This document shows positions 17,211 through 26,569 of a stretch of 30,128 bases of DNA, piece by piece (the stretch's first letter is position 1; each line of letters starts with the position of its first letter). The notes beneath the pieces are model-generated. The model worked only from the letters and a program-made list of their open reading frames with translations. It did not search any database and was not told where the DNA came from. The translations under genes were made by a program, and so were the position numbers. This DNA is from Chara braunii (Eukaryota > Streptophyta > Charophyceae > Charales > Characeae): contig BFEA01000105.1 of the NCBI GenBank assembly GCA_003427395.1, positions 1,121,521 to 1,151,648 of the forward strand. Direction: 5' to 3'.

Positions 17211-17407
17211 CCTACTTAATAAACCACCAGTACTTGGCCGAGCTATTGAGCGCGGAAAATAATAGAGTAGAAACATTTCTAGTCGGATGAAGTTGGGCAC
17301 TCCTGTAGTGGCCCGTACGTTTCCTAAAATTGTGGCTTGTTAACGGGCACAACTTTAGGAAGTACTGGTGGTTTAACGAGGTGGTAAGAGCATCCTCGTT
17401 AAGTAGG
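17211..17407. repeat. Imperfect inverted repeat / possible MITE
   Basis: CCTACTTAATAAACCACCAG (17211-17230) pairs with the reverse complement of CTGGTGGTTTAA (about 17364-17375), and the outermost CCTACTTAA pairs with TTAAGTAGG (17399-17407). The inner words TTCCTAAAATTGTG and CACAACTTTAGGAA also pair. The right arm holds an extra CGAGG...CCTCG hairpin with a tRNA D-arm-like GGTGGTAAGAGC. No coding capacity. Confidence 0.55.
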
Positions 17408-17422
17408 CCCACTCGTCGAAGG

Positions 17423-17474
17423 CTCCATCTATTGGTGGGGAGCTACACCTGCCGGAAATCGGGTCCAGCGTCCC
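17423..17474 (+). repeat. Dispersed hairpin repeat, copy 3
   Basis: CTCCATCTATTGGTGGGGAG followed by a diverged stem (GCCGG...TCCAGC) and GCGTCCC. Closest to copy 2 at 1526. Confidence 0.75.
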
Positions 17475-17496
17475 TATACAAAGATATGTTGTGTAT

Positions 17497-17655
17497 CAGC
17501 TGGGAATCAGGCCCACTGTGCATACAGTATCGTCTATATATGTCATCAATGTATGACTCATGAAGGAAGAACCCTATCTACCCTATCCTTCTTATCTACT
17601 ATGAACCCTAAGATTGATGTGAGATGTTTGAGCTGGAAGTCAGGCCCAGCTTCCC
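17497..17655 (+). repeat. Partial hairpin repeats, copies 4 and 5
   Basis: AGCTGGGAATCAGGCCCA (17498-17515) and AGCTGG...CCAGCT (17631-17650) are short relatives of the family. In copy 5 both arms carry a matching change that preserves pairing. Confidence 0.55.
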
Positions 17656-17702
17656 TACACCCTGATGTGTGCAGATGTCAAAGAACACATACAATCCAGT
17701 GT

Positions 17703-17710
17703 GCGAGTAA
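17703..17710 (+). repeat. 8-bp target site duplication of hAT-like element, left
   Basis: GCGAGTAA; the right partner at 19170-19177 is ATGAGTAA. Six of eight bases match and the two differences are transitions. Confidence 0.7.
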
Positions 17711-18121
17711 CAGAGGTGGCAACTGGGATTTTTTGGAATACCTGTACCTTACCTACCCATACCCTCTTTGAAAACTAACCACCCATACCCACTGTATAGA
17801 TGGCCTACCAGACCTTTACCCATCCTTACCTGCTCAAAAAAAGAAGTGTATCCGTACCTGCCCTACTTGAACCCCTTCAGACTGTAATGCCCGTAACTGC
17901 CCACGGACTTTCTGTTTCATAACTACCCATGGCCACCTACACCCAAACCTTTTGTTAATCACCTGTACCGTACCCAACCAATTTTTTTTTTCACCCCTAC
18001 CCACCCCTACCCACCCGTACCCACCTGTACCCGCCCACAATTGTATGCACCCACCCATAACCATCCACACTTGTGACCCACCCTCCCCTAACCACCCCGA
18101 ACTGTCCCCAACCGCCCCTAA

Positions 18122-18426
18122 NNNNNNNNNNNNNNNNNNNNNNNNNNNNNNNNNNNNNNNNNNNNNNNNNNNNNNNNNNNNNNNNNNNNNNNNNNNNNNN
18201 NNNNNNNNNNNNNNNNNNNNNNNNNNNNNNNNNNNNNNNNNNNNNNNNNNNNNNNNNNNNNNNNNNNNNNNNNNNNNNNNNNNNNNNNNNNNNNNNNNNN
18301 NNNNNNNNNNNNNNNNNNNNNNNNNNNNNNNNNNNNNNNNNNNNNNNNNNNNNNNNNNNNNNNNNNNNNNNNNNNNNNNNNNNNNNNNNNNNNNNNNNNN
18401 NNNNNNNNNNNNNNNNNNNNNNNNNN
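18122..18426. other. Assembly gap (305 N)
   Basis: Unknown sequence. ORFs bridging it have no meaning. Confidence 1.

Positions 18427-18489
<63 letters not shown>
18427..18489. repeat. (TC)n(AC)n compound microsatellite
   Basis: TC units to about 18456, then AC units to about 18488, directly abutting the gap and probably the reason for it. Confidence 0.95.
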
Positions 18490-18491
<2 letters not shown>

Positions 18492-18600
18492 GCCATGCAG
18501 CACACACAGAATGGCAGCGGGTACAACCACGACGGGCGGACGATGGCCATGCAGTGGCATGCACACACAGAAGGGCGCCGGGTACAACCATGACGGGCCA
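18487..18600. repeat. Tandem duplication, about 57-bp unit x2, in hAT-like element
   Basis: ATGGCCATGCAG...CACACACAGAA(T/G)GG...GGGTACAACCA(C/T)GACGGGC occurs twice in a row (about 18489 and 18543). Confidence 0.8.
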
Positions 18601-18643
18601 CCAATTTCCAAGAGGGAACTCCCTGAGGCGAGGCTGGAGCCTT

Positions 18644-18691
18644 CCAATTTTGAAAGTGGCCAATTTTGAAAGTGGCCAATTTCGAAGTTGG
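18644..18691. repeat. 16-bp tandem repeat x3
   Basis: CCAATTTTGAAAGTGG occurs twice exactly, then as CCAATTTCGAAGTTGG. Confidence 0.9.
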
Positions 18692-19177
18692 CAGGTTCTT
18701 TCCTTAAATATTTTCTCGCCGTTCGCGCCAGGAAAAAAAATTGTGCCTATGAAAAAAACAGCTTCGCCGGTCTGCATATTTCCTGGGAAGAAGGGAAGGG
18801 GGGGAAGAGGGGGAAACGGGGGGGGAAGGGGGGGGAGGTGGATATTACGTACGGTTACCCGACAGAATTGCTTACACACCCATACCCATCTGATTGTTTT
18901 TTCACCACCCTATAACAGCTGTACCTATGCTTTTCTTTTTCTTGGCTGCCCATACCTGCGGTTTTTCCCTTTTCACCGCCTGTACCCGCCCATGCCTTCC
19001 CGTGATCTCCACGCAGCGCAACCGTGTCTGCCCTGAAATCCACAAATAAAATTTATGACTGCCCATACCAATGCCCCCCTCCGGAAGGGTACCCGTACCT
19101 GCCCATAACCTGCCAGTTACAATTTGGTACGGTCGGGTATGGGCAACAGTTACCCAGTTGCCACCTCTGATGAGTAA

Positions 19178-19578
19178 TTGTTTAGCAGAGGCATTGATTA
19201 CTTCCCTGCGCAAGGGAAGGATTGACCTCGTTCTCATGAAGTATGATCCCACCGAGAAAGTAGCGAGAAGCATCTTCATCGATCAGTCCAACAAAAATCA
19301 ATCAAAACTACAACAAAGATCAATCAAAACTCAAACCCTTAAATAGCGGACCTCCTCATGAGGGCAATCGACAACCCTTCGTTGTGGGTCAATCAGCCCC
19401 AATCAACGAGGGGGAGATCATCTACCCTATTCCGACCCGGTACTAGACAGTAAAAACCAAATCAACTTGTAGAAACACCAGGAAGGGAAGGGGGAAGCCG
19501 GTAGACCTCACCTTCAACCTTAAGCCCCACCTTGCTAGCCCAAAGAAGCCACTAATTCCCCCCCACTGCGCTGAAGGC
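19178..19578. other. Spacer after hAT-like element, no gene seen
   Basis: Contains a short tandem of ATCAATCAAAACT(A/C)AA-type words (19296-19335) and otherwise nothing recognisable. Confidence 0.45.
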
Positions 19579-20260
19579 GGTATTGTTGTTGTCTTTATCA
19601 TTGTTGTTATCGTTGTTGTGGTTTTTGTTGTTGTTATTGTTGACATTTGTTGTTGTTGTTGTTGTTGTTGTTGCAATTGCGACAATTCGTGGCACTGCCA
19701 TTGCCATTAGCCACTCCTCCACCCCCCACTCACTTGCCTCGTCAAGGACATATTTCCTCTCGCCACGATTCCCAATGGCTTGATTAAGAAAGGAATCGCC
19801 ATCGATGTCGATCGCTGTTGTTGTTGATTCCATTTCTGTCGTTGCCATTAACCCCACCTCCACCCCCCACTCACCTGCCTCGTCGAGGGCATATTCCCTC
19901 TCGCCACTGACCCCAATGGCATGATGAGGAAAAGAATCGTTGTCGACGTCAATCGCTGTTGTTGTTATTGTTGTTGTTGTTGTTGTTGTTTATTCTGTTT
20001 CTGTCGTTGCCATTGACCCCACTTCCACCCCCACTCACCTGCCTCATTAAGGGCATATTCCCTCTCGCCACTGACCCCAACGGCCTAATGAGAAAACGAA
20101 TCGTGGTCGACGTCGATCGCTACTGTTGTTGTTGTTGTTGTTATTGTTGTTGTTGGTTGCGTTGCTGTGTTTGCTTTTGTTTTTGTTGTTGCCATCGTTG
20201 CTGTTGCCGCCGTTGCCAATAGCCCCACCTCCACATCCCACTCACCTACGTCATCATCAC
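19579..20260. repeat. GTT-rich minisatellite, units of about 140-205 bp
   Basis: A unit containing CCACTCACCTGCCTCGTC, GGCATATTCCCTCTCGCCA, CCCAATGGC, GTCGA(C/T)GTC and ATCGCTGTTGTTGTT is repeated, with anchor words at 19727, 19868, 20032 and 20239. The (GTT)n blocks differ in length between units. On the minus strand they give poly-Asn/Thr runs in ORFs that do not stay open across units. Confidence 0.8.
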
Positions 20261-20377
20261 TAACCTACCTCTCACCATTGACGACGACACTCTCTTCTAC
20301 TTGCTGAGAGGTCGCCATCAAGTTAACCCACCACTCTCTAGCCCCCCCCTCATGCTCATTGCCATCACACACAATAA

Positions 20378-20467
20378 TTTTTTTTTTTTTTTTTTTTTTT
20401 TTTAATAAGACGTGCTCCAGTCTATTCGTGGGGAGCAGCACGTGCTGGGAATCAGGCCCAGCGTCCC
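20378..20467 (-). repeat. Poly(T) tract plus dispersed hairpin repeat, copy 6
   Basis: T-run 20378-20403 is followed by CTCCAGTCTATTCGTGGGGA (20415 on) and the GCTGGG-AATCAGG-CCCAGC hairpin, ending GCGTCCC at 20467. Read on the minus strand this is a short sequence with a poly(A) tail, as in retroposed SINEs; the orientation is inferred from that. Confidence 0.65.
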
Positions 20468-21130
20468 ATATGAAGACATGTAGAAAATATTTATGAACAA
20501 ATTGAAGTACCGGGGCCATTACCCAGTTTCGGCTTGAGTGTATCCTCCAGGATCATAAACAAACTGCTGAAAATCGGGATAGATGATGAGAAAACTAGGA
20601 ATATAGATGATGAGAAAAACTACGAATCTTTTTTTTTATGATCGCTAAACACCTCCTGAAATCCGTACGCAATTCTCTGAACACTCAAGTATCCAAGGGA
20701 ATTCCAACAGATCATAACAAAGCTCACCAAAACTGACTTATTCTCTGACAAACTCATCTAGGCCTCACGCCCCCTATCCGCTAGGTTACAGAGCAACGCG
20801 ACTCACTCCAGCTCCCACCAGTGTCGTCATGTGTCAGCAACCCCCAACTGTCCCTTAGGATGCCCCCACATAGCATCCCCAGATCTCTCTACAAGGCCTC
20901 ATGCCCTCACCTTCGGCAAGTTACAGGGCATCACCCCGCCTCTAGCCAGCGTCGTTCTGGCATGGAACAACCACGGATCCTGAATATAACAGTCTAATTC
21001 CAGTGCAGCTTCGTATAAACCACCAACAGTCCCTCAGAGTCCTGAGAGATTCTTCAAACTACCAGGAAATAACAAGGGTGCTTGTTTTGAATATTCCAAG
21101 AAAGTTCCCAACCAAATTCAAGCAAAGGAT
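20468..21130. other. Spacer with an internal direct repeat
   Basis: Two related segments begin AGGCCTCA(C/T)GCCC at about 20760 and 20896 and share (A/C)(A/G)GTTACAG(A/G)GC and a GTCGT word, about 136 bp apart. No ORF with a recognisable product. Confidence 0.5.
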
Positions 21131-21134
21131 ATAG

Positions 21135-21853
21135 AAATTCCCCCCTTTCCCCTCATCCCCCTGCCCCATCGCAGCCTCCACCGAAAAGGACCGCCCCTAA
21201 TCACGAGCACTCCTCATCGGCCCCAACTAGGGACAGACCCCTTTTCCCCCCCTACTCCCACAAAGGCATCCAGTTCCCACCCAAAGTATGCCTCTGCCAA
21301 CCCCTTGCCCTTATCTGCCTCCACTGGGATATGATGCGGACCCATACATCTCCCCCAACCCCAGAATAGAGCATCCCGCAAAATTTGCCCCGTCTCCCTT
21401 CACGACAATCACCTCCCTCCTTGTGAAGCCCCTGCAGAGTAGAGCTCTCCCCCAACCCACCCCTTCACCAGAAGTAATTTGTTTACACTAAAGAGGAGAA
21501 CCAGAATTCCAGACGTTGTTGTAGATTATTTTCCCCCCTTCCCCTACATCTCCCCCTATCCCTCCGCTGCCTCCACCAAAAAGGACTGCCCTGATCACAA
21601 GCTCTCCTTATCGTCCCCAACTTGCGATATACCTGCTTCCTCCCCCTACTTCCACTAAGGCATCCAGTTTCACCCAAAGTATGCCTCAGCCACCCCCTCA
21701 CCCCTATCTGCCTCTGATGGGATATGATGCCAACCCATACATCTCTCCCAGGAGTCCCAGCCCCAGAATAGGGCAACCCCCAAAAATCTGCCCCCACTCC
21801 CTCCAGGGCATTTCACCCCCCACCTTGTGAAGCCCCTGCAGAGTAGTAACATC
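21135..21853. repeat. Tandem duplication, about 400-bp period, Pro-rich coding-like
   Basis: Units of about 320 bp (21135-21450 and 21530-21853) share TCCACC(G/A)AAAAGGAC, AAGGCATCCAGTT, CCCAAAGTATGCCTC, GGGATATGATGC, CCCATACATCTC, CCCAGAATAG and TTGTGAAGCCCCTGCAGAGT. In the same + frame both encode a related peptide: PYLPPLGYDADPYISP in unit 1 and PYLPLMGYDANPYISP in unit 2, followed by PRI. Stops and frame breaks occur elsewhere, so if coding it is decayed. The identity is unknown. Confidence 0.7.
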
Positions 21854-21859
21854 CTAATT

Positions 21860-22265
21860 CGTCTCGCTTTCGGTTTCTCAATTATCACACATTGCGCAAA
21901 TGTGTGTATAGTAGTTGACCACATCATCGTCATTTTCATTGTCGAATCGAATATCCTCCAGTCGAAGTGTTCCACGTTGTAGCCAACCCTCCATCTCTAT
22001 CACTAGCCCAGGTAGTTGCGCCCCTATTGCAATTCCCTCGTTCTTCACCGTTGGCACTACCCCCGCCCACGCGTCGTGGACATCCACGTCACCAACCTCA
22101 AAGGCCACGTGGCAATCAAGGTGTCACGCGCTTCTGCTGGGCGCACACAAGCCTAGCAGCCTAGGGGCTCACCCTCCCAGGCGCTAGTCTAGTCGGGGTG
22201 ACGGGGCGTACTGGTCCATTGGCATTAGGGCGCTAGTGCTGGCACAACTCCCAACTAGCTCGGTT
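21860..22265. other. Spacer, no recognisable gene
   Basis: Mixed sequence; GGGCGCTAGT-like words occur around 22180 and 22228. No supported ORF. Confidence 0.4.
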
Positions 22266-22440
22266 TGTTGTCATCCTACGCCTTGACATTTCATGTCCTT
22301 CGTTTAGTGTTTTGTATATCGTCTGCCCTCTTGCCTCCCCCGTGCCCTCCAGCCTTTGTCCTTTACTGTTGTTTGTCATTGTCATCCTATGCCTTATTGC
22401 CTCACGTCTTTCCCTTGGTACCTTGTGTGTCATTTGCCTC
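22266..22440 (+). repeat. Pyrimidine-rich dispersed repeat, copy 2
   Basis: TGTCATCCTACGCCTTGAC(A)TTTCATGTC, then CGTGCCCTCCA, CCTTTACTGTTGTTTGTCAT and GCCTCACGTCTT match, with divergence, the segment at about 17020-17163, though block order and spacing differ. Confidence 0.6.
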
Positions 22441-22449
22441 CCTGTTGTC

Positions 22450-23312
22450 AGTGCGAATACCCTTACAAGGGTATCCGCCCTAGTTTTGGCAAGTGCCAAA
22501 AAATGGGTTTTTACTTGAAAGTTTAGTGCGTCGTGCGAGTCGCGACTGTATTTTTGTTCTACGCTGGCTAATTGCTTGACTAAAAATAGAGACTCATTAT
22601 TAGAGAGTGTGTGGTCGCGCAGATTTAAGGCGCGCGTGATCTCTTTTCTTTGTTAATAATTGTAAAGCCGACATGGTTGCTGACCATTTTTTTTTTTTAA
22701 TTATTAAACTAGCATTAAATGATATTTCTCTTTATTGGTACATTTGGTAGTAGTGCGCATGTGTTAGTGTGGAGGTCGGCTTTGACGGCGGGGCGACCAT
22801 CATGTGGTAAACGGAGTGAGTAGTGGAGTAAAAACAGAGCTCCGGCCCCGATGCAGTAGATGTGGGAGCTTGGCGAGCGTGGGTGTGACCGATAGACAGA
22901 GATGCGGCTTTGGAGCGTTTCAGTAGGCCCACGCGTCGCAAGACGCCCATTTATATGGGTGTGCGCTTGTGCTAAACCCAACCTTCGCCCTAGCACTATT
23001 GGTTATAATGTCGGACTTTCATCAGGCGGATTCAAGGATCAAAGTCAGCGAATCGCTGTGATGGAACGGTTGAACAACGAAGGAAACCTAGGGGTTGAGG
23101 GCCAGATGGGACTATCCCCTTTGGTTTTACTGCCGGTTCTGAGCACGGGCCCGGCTGGCAGGACCAAAAGGGGGGCGCCAACTGTCCCTCCCCCTCTCCT
23201 TCGCTATTCCATTCACTTTCCCTTCCTTTTATTTTCTATTACTGATTTAAAAGTTCCGATCTCCGAGACAAGACCGGTATTGGCATTCGGTTCCGGGGTA
23301 GGTCATGATATC
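22450..23312. other. Spacer, no recognisable gene
   Basis: ORFs of up to 151 codons (22902-23357, +) have no recognised motif. AGTAGGCCCACGCGTCG at 22923 resembles AGTAGGCCCACTCGTCG at 17402. CCCAT...ATGGG near 22948 is a small hairpin. Confidence 0.4.
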
Positions 23313-23490
23313 AACGGCCTAGCTCAGTTGGTACACCTCATGATTGTTGAAATATAGGTCTGAGTTCAAACTCACCTTGAAACAAGTGTGTGAAAAACTC
23401 CTATTCTATTTTTTTTTCTTTGAATCAGTAACGGTACACCCATGAACTGTTGATATACAGATATGAGCTCAGACTCCATTATAAGTAGAT
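23313..23490 (+). repeat. SINE-like sequence with tRNA-Asn-like head, possibly dimeric
   Basis: TAGCTCAGTTGG (23320-23331) matches the Pol III A-box/D-arm consensus, and GAGTTCAAACTC (23362-23373) resembles a B-box/T-arm. Between them TGATTGTTGAAATATAGGTC aligns with the anticodon arm of tRNA-Asn (anticodon GTT). Stems are too degraded for a working tRNA. A second, more diverged copy of the same stretch (GGTACACC-CATGAACTGTTGATA ... GAGCTCAGACTCC) follows at about 23430-23477. Confidence 0.65.
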
Positions 23491-23594
23491 GAGTAAAAAA
23501 CATTACAAATTCGACGTTACCCAGGGTCGACCAATTTAACTGTTGATATCTAATGGTCGACTTCCTCTGCTAGATCAAAGCGGAATACGTCTGG

Positions 23595-23618
23595 ATTTGG
23601 CCGCAAAGGCGGCCAAAT
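23595..23618. repeat. Perfect 10-bp hairpin
   Basis: ATTTGGCCGC-AAAG-GCGGCCAAAT. Perfect arms with a 4-base loop. Function unknown. Confidence 0.85.
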
Positions 23619-23639
23619 ATAATTGGAAAGTGTCAGCGT

Positions 23640-25540
23640 GAGTATGCCCTTGAGGCATCTCTGCTTCTATTTTTTTTATTATTATTATTTATTTTTAATG
23701 GGATATATATATAGCCCCGATGCTGGGCGGGCTCATTCGAAAGGGAAAGTGGTATAGAGGCAAGCAGAAGAGTGGTAGGCGCGGTCGGGCTGGAACATAA
23801 AGAACTATTGGGTCGATAATGGAAGTTATTCTTCCACTTTGTTTTGGCATGGAAGCATTGTCAGACCAGCAGATTGAGTGAGCGACCGTGGGATGACAAG
23901 ATAACGAGTGGAAAAAGAAAGACGGTGAAGAAGATGAGGAGCGGAAGTCGTGAATGGTGAAAAAGATAATGTATGGCCCTGCCCATTTCTCAGACCAGCA
24001 GATCGAGTGAGGGAGGAGATAAATCCGGGGTTTTGGGGCAGGGTGAGACTCATGGTGAAGTTAGATTTCGAGTTAGAATAGCGGTTTAGATAGTATGGAG
24101 TGTAGAGGTTGCGCGGTACATAAGTAAACACGAGCGGGAAAATAGCAAAAGTGGGGCTACAACATATGTTACAGCGAGCGCGTGTGTGGTGTATGCATGC
24201 TAGAGAGAGGAGAGATAGGAAAGAGGAGTGAAGCAGGAGTGGCGCCTGTGCAAGAGTACGTAATCGAGCACATGGAAGGAAACGAAGAGGATGAATATGA
24301 TGATGTATATTCCCGTTTTTTAGCGAAAAAATTCATTCTCGTATTTGAGCATGTTCCTATTTGCGTATACGGGAAGACTCATTCTCATTTAGCACACCTC
24401 GCAGGTGTTGCTTAGGGAGCTGTTAGCGGTCCTGTCGGTGATCTTCGCCCACGACAACTGCCACAGTCTGCGACTTTCTGTTGTTGATCACTGCTATTAG
24501 AAGTACTCATGGTCAGTTGCTGCTAACTAGAGGTATTGGTGTTACCATGTGAATGTGGTACGACCGTTTGAATTAAGACTATTGATCGTCGTTTTCGCCA
24601 CCACGAGTTGCGGTTCCCATTGTTTGGAATACTATTGCTGATGTGGTTCCTCGAAGACAAAACAAAATGTTATTATCGAGTTTGTACCGCTATTATTTTG
24701 CACAGTTCGTATTGTTGTTTTTTTCCCTCATTCGATGAAACCCACTTCTTAAGATCGGTGTTCTTGTTGGAAAAGCGATTACTAGCAAAAGTGTTGCAGC
24801 TACATACCGTATCTTGTTGGGGCGCGCATCTACTGTGCATTGCCGCAGTGCAGACTATCATAGCTCGCATTCGAGCAGAGCACAGCGGGTGTGCTTTATT
24901 CAATGAGATTATTTTGATGGTGTGTAGCTGCAATTTGGCTTAAGATGGCGACATTGCGACTTAGGGGAGTGATCAGGCTTTGCAGGGGGGATGTTGTTGC
25001 ATCTTGGAGGTTTGTTAGAGAGACGTTGCTTGTCTCCACTGCGTTTTTTTTGCCCCCATTGTGGGGCCCTTAAATGCATCAAGGCAACAAGGTCCTCCCC
25101 TGTGGTTCCTCTTCCTCGTATCTCGAGCGTTTGAAACATTTTTTTAATGTCCTTCTTACTCTAAGTCTCATCTGTATTCAGAGAGGAAGGCGGCATGTGG
25201 GATTGCAACCCGTAGGACCGCATCAAGACTTTGTGGGTAGTATGCCCACCGATTGCAGAAGCTCTGCCGGAGTCTATGCGAGATTCTGGAGCTTGAGAAT
25301 TGTCAGGTATATCTCCTTTGCCTTGTGTGAACCCACTTACCAAAACCATTAGATCTCTTTTGTTTGTCTGAGAGATGTGCAATGCCATGTGTTCCTTTAT
25401 GATTTTTTTTTTTTTTTTCAGAACTCAATGCATGTGTGAATTTTAGTTTCGTTTTTATTCTGACTGAAATCAGACTAAGGGATGAACTGGGGGAAGGTGG
25501 GAGGAAGGTGGTATTGCATGCGTTTGATCAAGTCAATCAA
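23640..25540. other. Spacer, no recognisable gene
   Basis: Contains AT-rich TATATATATAG (about 23704-23714), a direct repeat CAGACCAGCAGAT(T/C)GAGTGAG at about 23861 and 23991 (130 bp apart), a 77-codon ORF at 24182-24415 with an acidic middle (EGNEEDEYDD) and a 92-codon ORF at 25074-25352. I recognise none of them. T-runs occur at about 25403-25419. Confidence 0.4.
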
Positions 25541-25543
25541 AGG

Positions 25544-26300
25544 TTGGACATTGTTTCTAAGATGAATGACCTAGTGTTGTGTTTCTTATCCGTTTTCTGA
25601 AGGATCGGACATTGTTTCTAAGATGAATAATCAGGTTGTTGTGTTTATTTCTGATGGCTTGTCCTTCAGACTTTTAAGACCAAGCATTATTTCTAAGATG
25701 AATGACTTGATCTATCTGTGTCTTTTGGGAGTTTTGATTGAAGTTGGGCTGATTGGTCCAAATTCATGTTTTTGTATGACTTGATATTGACTGGATACTG
25801 TTTCTAAGATTAATGATTCAGTCTCTTGTTTCATTTTAAGGGAGGATTTTGGTGAAGGGCTAAGCATTGTTTCTAAGATGAATGGTTTAGCCTGAAGCCA
25901 CACACTAAGTGCAAAACTGAGTATAATTGGAAGTACTTCATCTATGTTTACACGCGAACAGACAGTTGGACATTGTTTTTAAGATGAATGGTTCAGCTTA
26001 TGTCATATCACTAAGAAGAGAGATAAAGTTAAAAGTATAATTATAAATAAATTGGACAAGTTGAGCATTATTTATAAGATGAATGGCTCGTTCCCCTGCT
26101 CATATTCAGAAGACAAGTTAGAAAGTTATTAATTTTTTTATATTTAAACAGTTCAGGGGGACTAGGCATTGTTTCTAAGATGAATGGTCTAGTCACATGC
26201 TCAAAGAAGAGAGAAGTAGTTGTGCAACTCTCTCGTGTATAACAAAGGCATAAGGTTTGACATTATTTATAAGATGGAAAAGAAAAAGAAAAAATGAATG
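25544..26300. repeat. Diverged tandem array A (9 copies of a 20-25-bp core)
   Basis: The core ACATTGTTTCTAAGATGAAT with variants recurs with the CAT(T) at 25549, 25610, 25685, 25796, 25865, 25971, 26066, 26167 and 26261, usually followed by GA/GG-(C/T)(T/C)(T/C)AG. Spacing is 61-111 bp. Sequence between cores is AT-rich and poorly conserved. The last copy carries a purine insertion within the core. There is no constant reading frame. Confidence 0.88.
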
Positions 26301-26569
26301 ACTTGACTTAGTTCCTTATGTAAGTTGGGTTAAAAGTTAATCACCTGAGGGTTCAACCAACTACTTATAAGGAAACAATTTTGGACTTTGACGATACTGC
26401 TTACCCATTGTGGTATGGACTTGCATGTGGTTGAGTGTAAGCTCTACTTAGTCGGAGTGTCAATCTTGATAGGTAGTTGTTTTAGACACTGGTCATGTGC
26501 TAGAACTAAAGACGTTAATTCAATTTTTGCATTTTCAAAAAAAAATATATTTTTTATATTTTACTTGTA

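Larger units (their letters stand above)
17711..19169. mobile_element. Non-autonomous hAT-like transposon (about 1.46 kb with gap)
   Basis: Perfect 17-bp terminal inverted repeats, CAGAGGTGGCAACTGGG at 17711-17727 and its reverse complement at 19153-19169, are flanked by near-identical 8-bp target duplications. A CAGAGGTG-type end and 8-bp duplication are typical of the hAT superfamily. Subterminal regions are packed with variants of TACCCATACC / CCCGTACC (17743-18120 and 18880-19140). No transposase is visible. The interior holds a 305-N gap, so a missing segment cannot be excluded. Confidence 0.85.

Noticed and set aside
15857-17219. Cys/Leu-rich ORFs (for example LPCLRSSAALLPARLPCPCLL)
   Set aside because: They follow CTGCC/TTGC simple sequence in and near the hammerhead units, in several frames at once.
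17952-18879. ORFs of about 200-250 codons across 18.1-18.4 kb
   Set aside because: They span the N gap and dinucleotide repeats.
19160-19180. Hammerhead-like CTCTGATGAG near the hAT right end
   Set aside because: No GAAA strand, no pairing stems; it is the terminal repeat plus target duplication.
19552-19863. Minus-strand ORF with poly-Thr/poly-Asn
   Set aside because: Product of the (GTT)n minisatellite; the frame does not continue through the other units.
23313-23390. Functional tRNA-Asn gene
   Set aside because: Acceptor and D stems do not pair and the B-box is degenerate; better read as SINE head or pseudogene.
25544-26300. CRISPR-like array
   Set aside because: Repeats are diverged, spacing varies from 61 to 111 bp, the context is eukaryotic repeat DNA and there are no cas genes.
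25544-26300. C/D snoRNA cluster
   Set aside because: Spacing fits and AAGATGAAT looks slightly like box C, but no consistent RUGAUGA with paired CUGA boxes was found, and a 20-bp common core is not expected of snoRNA guides.
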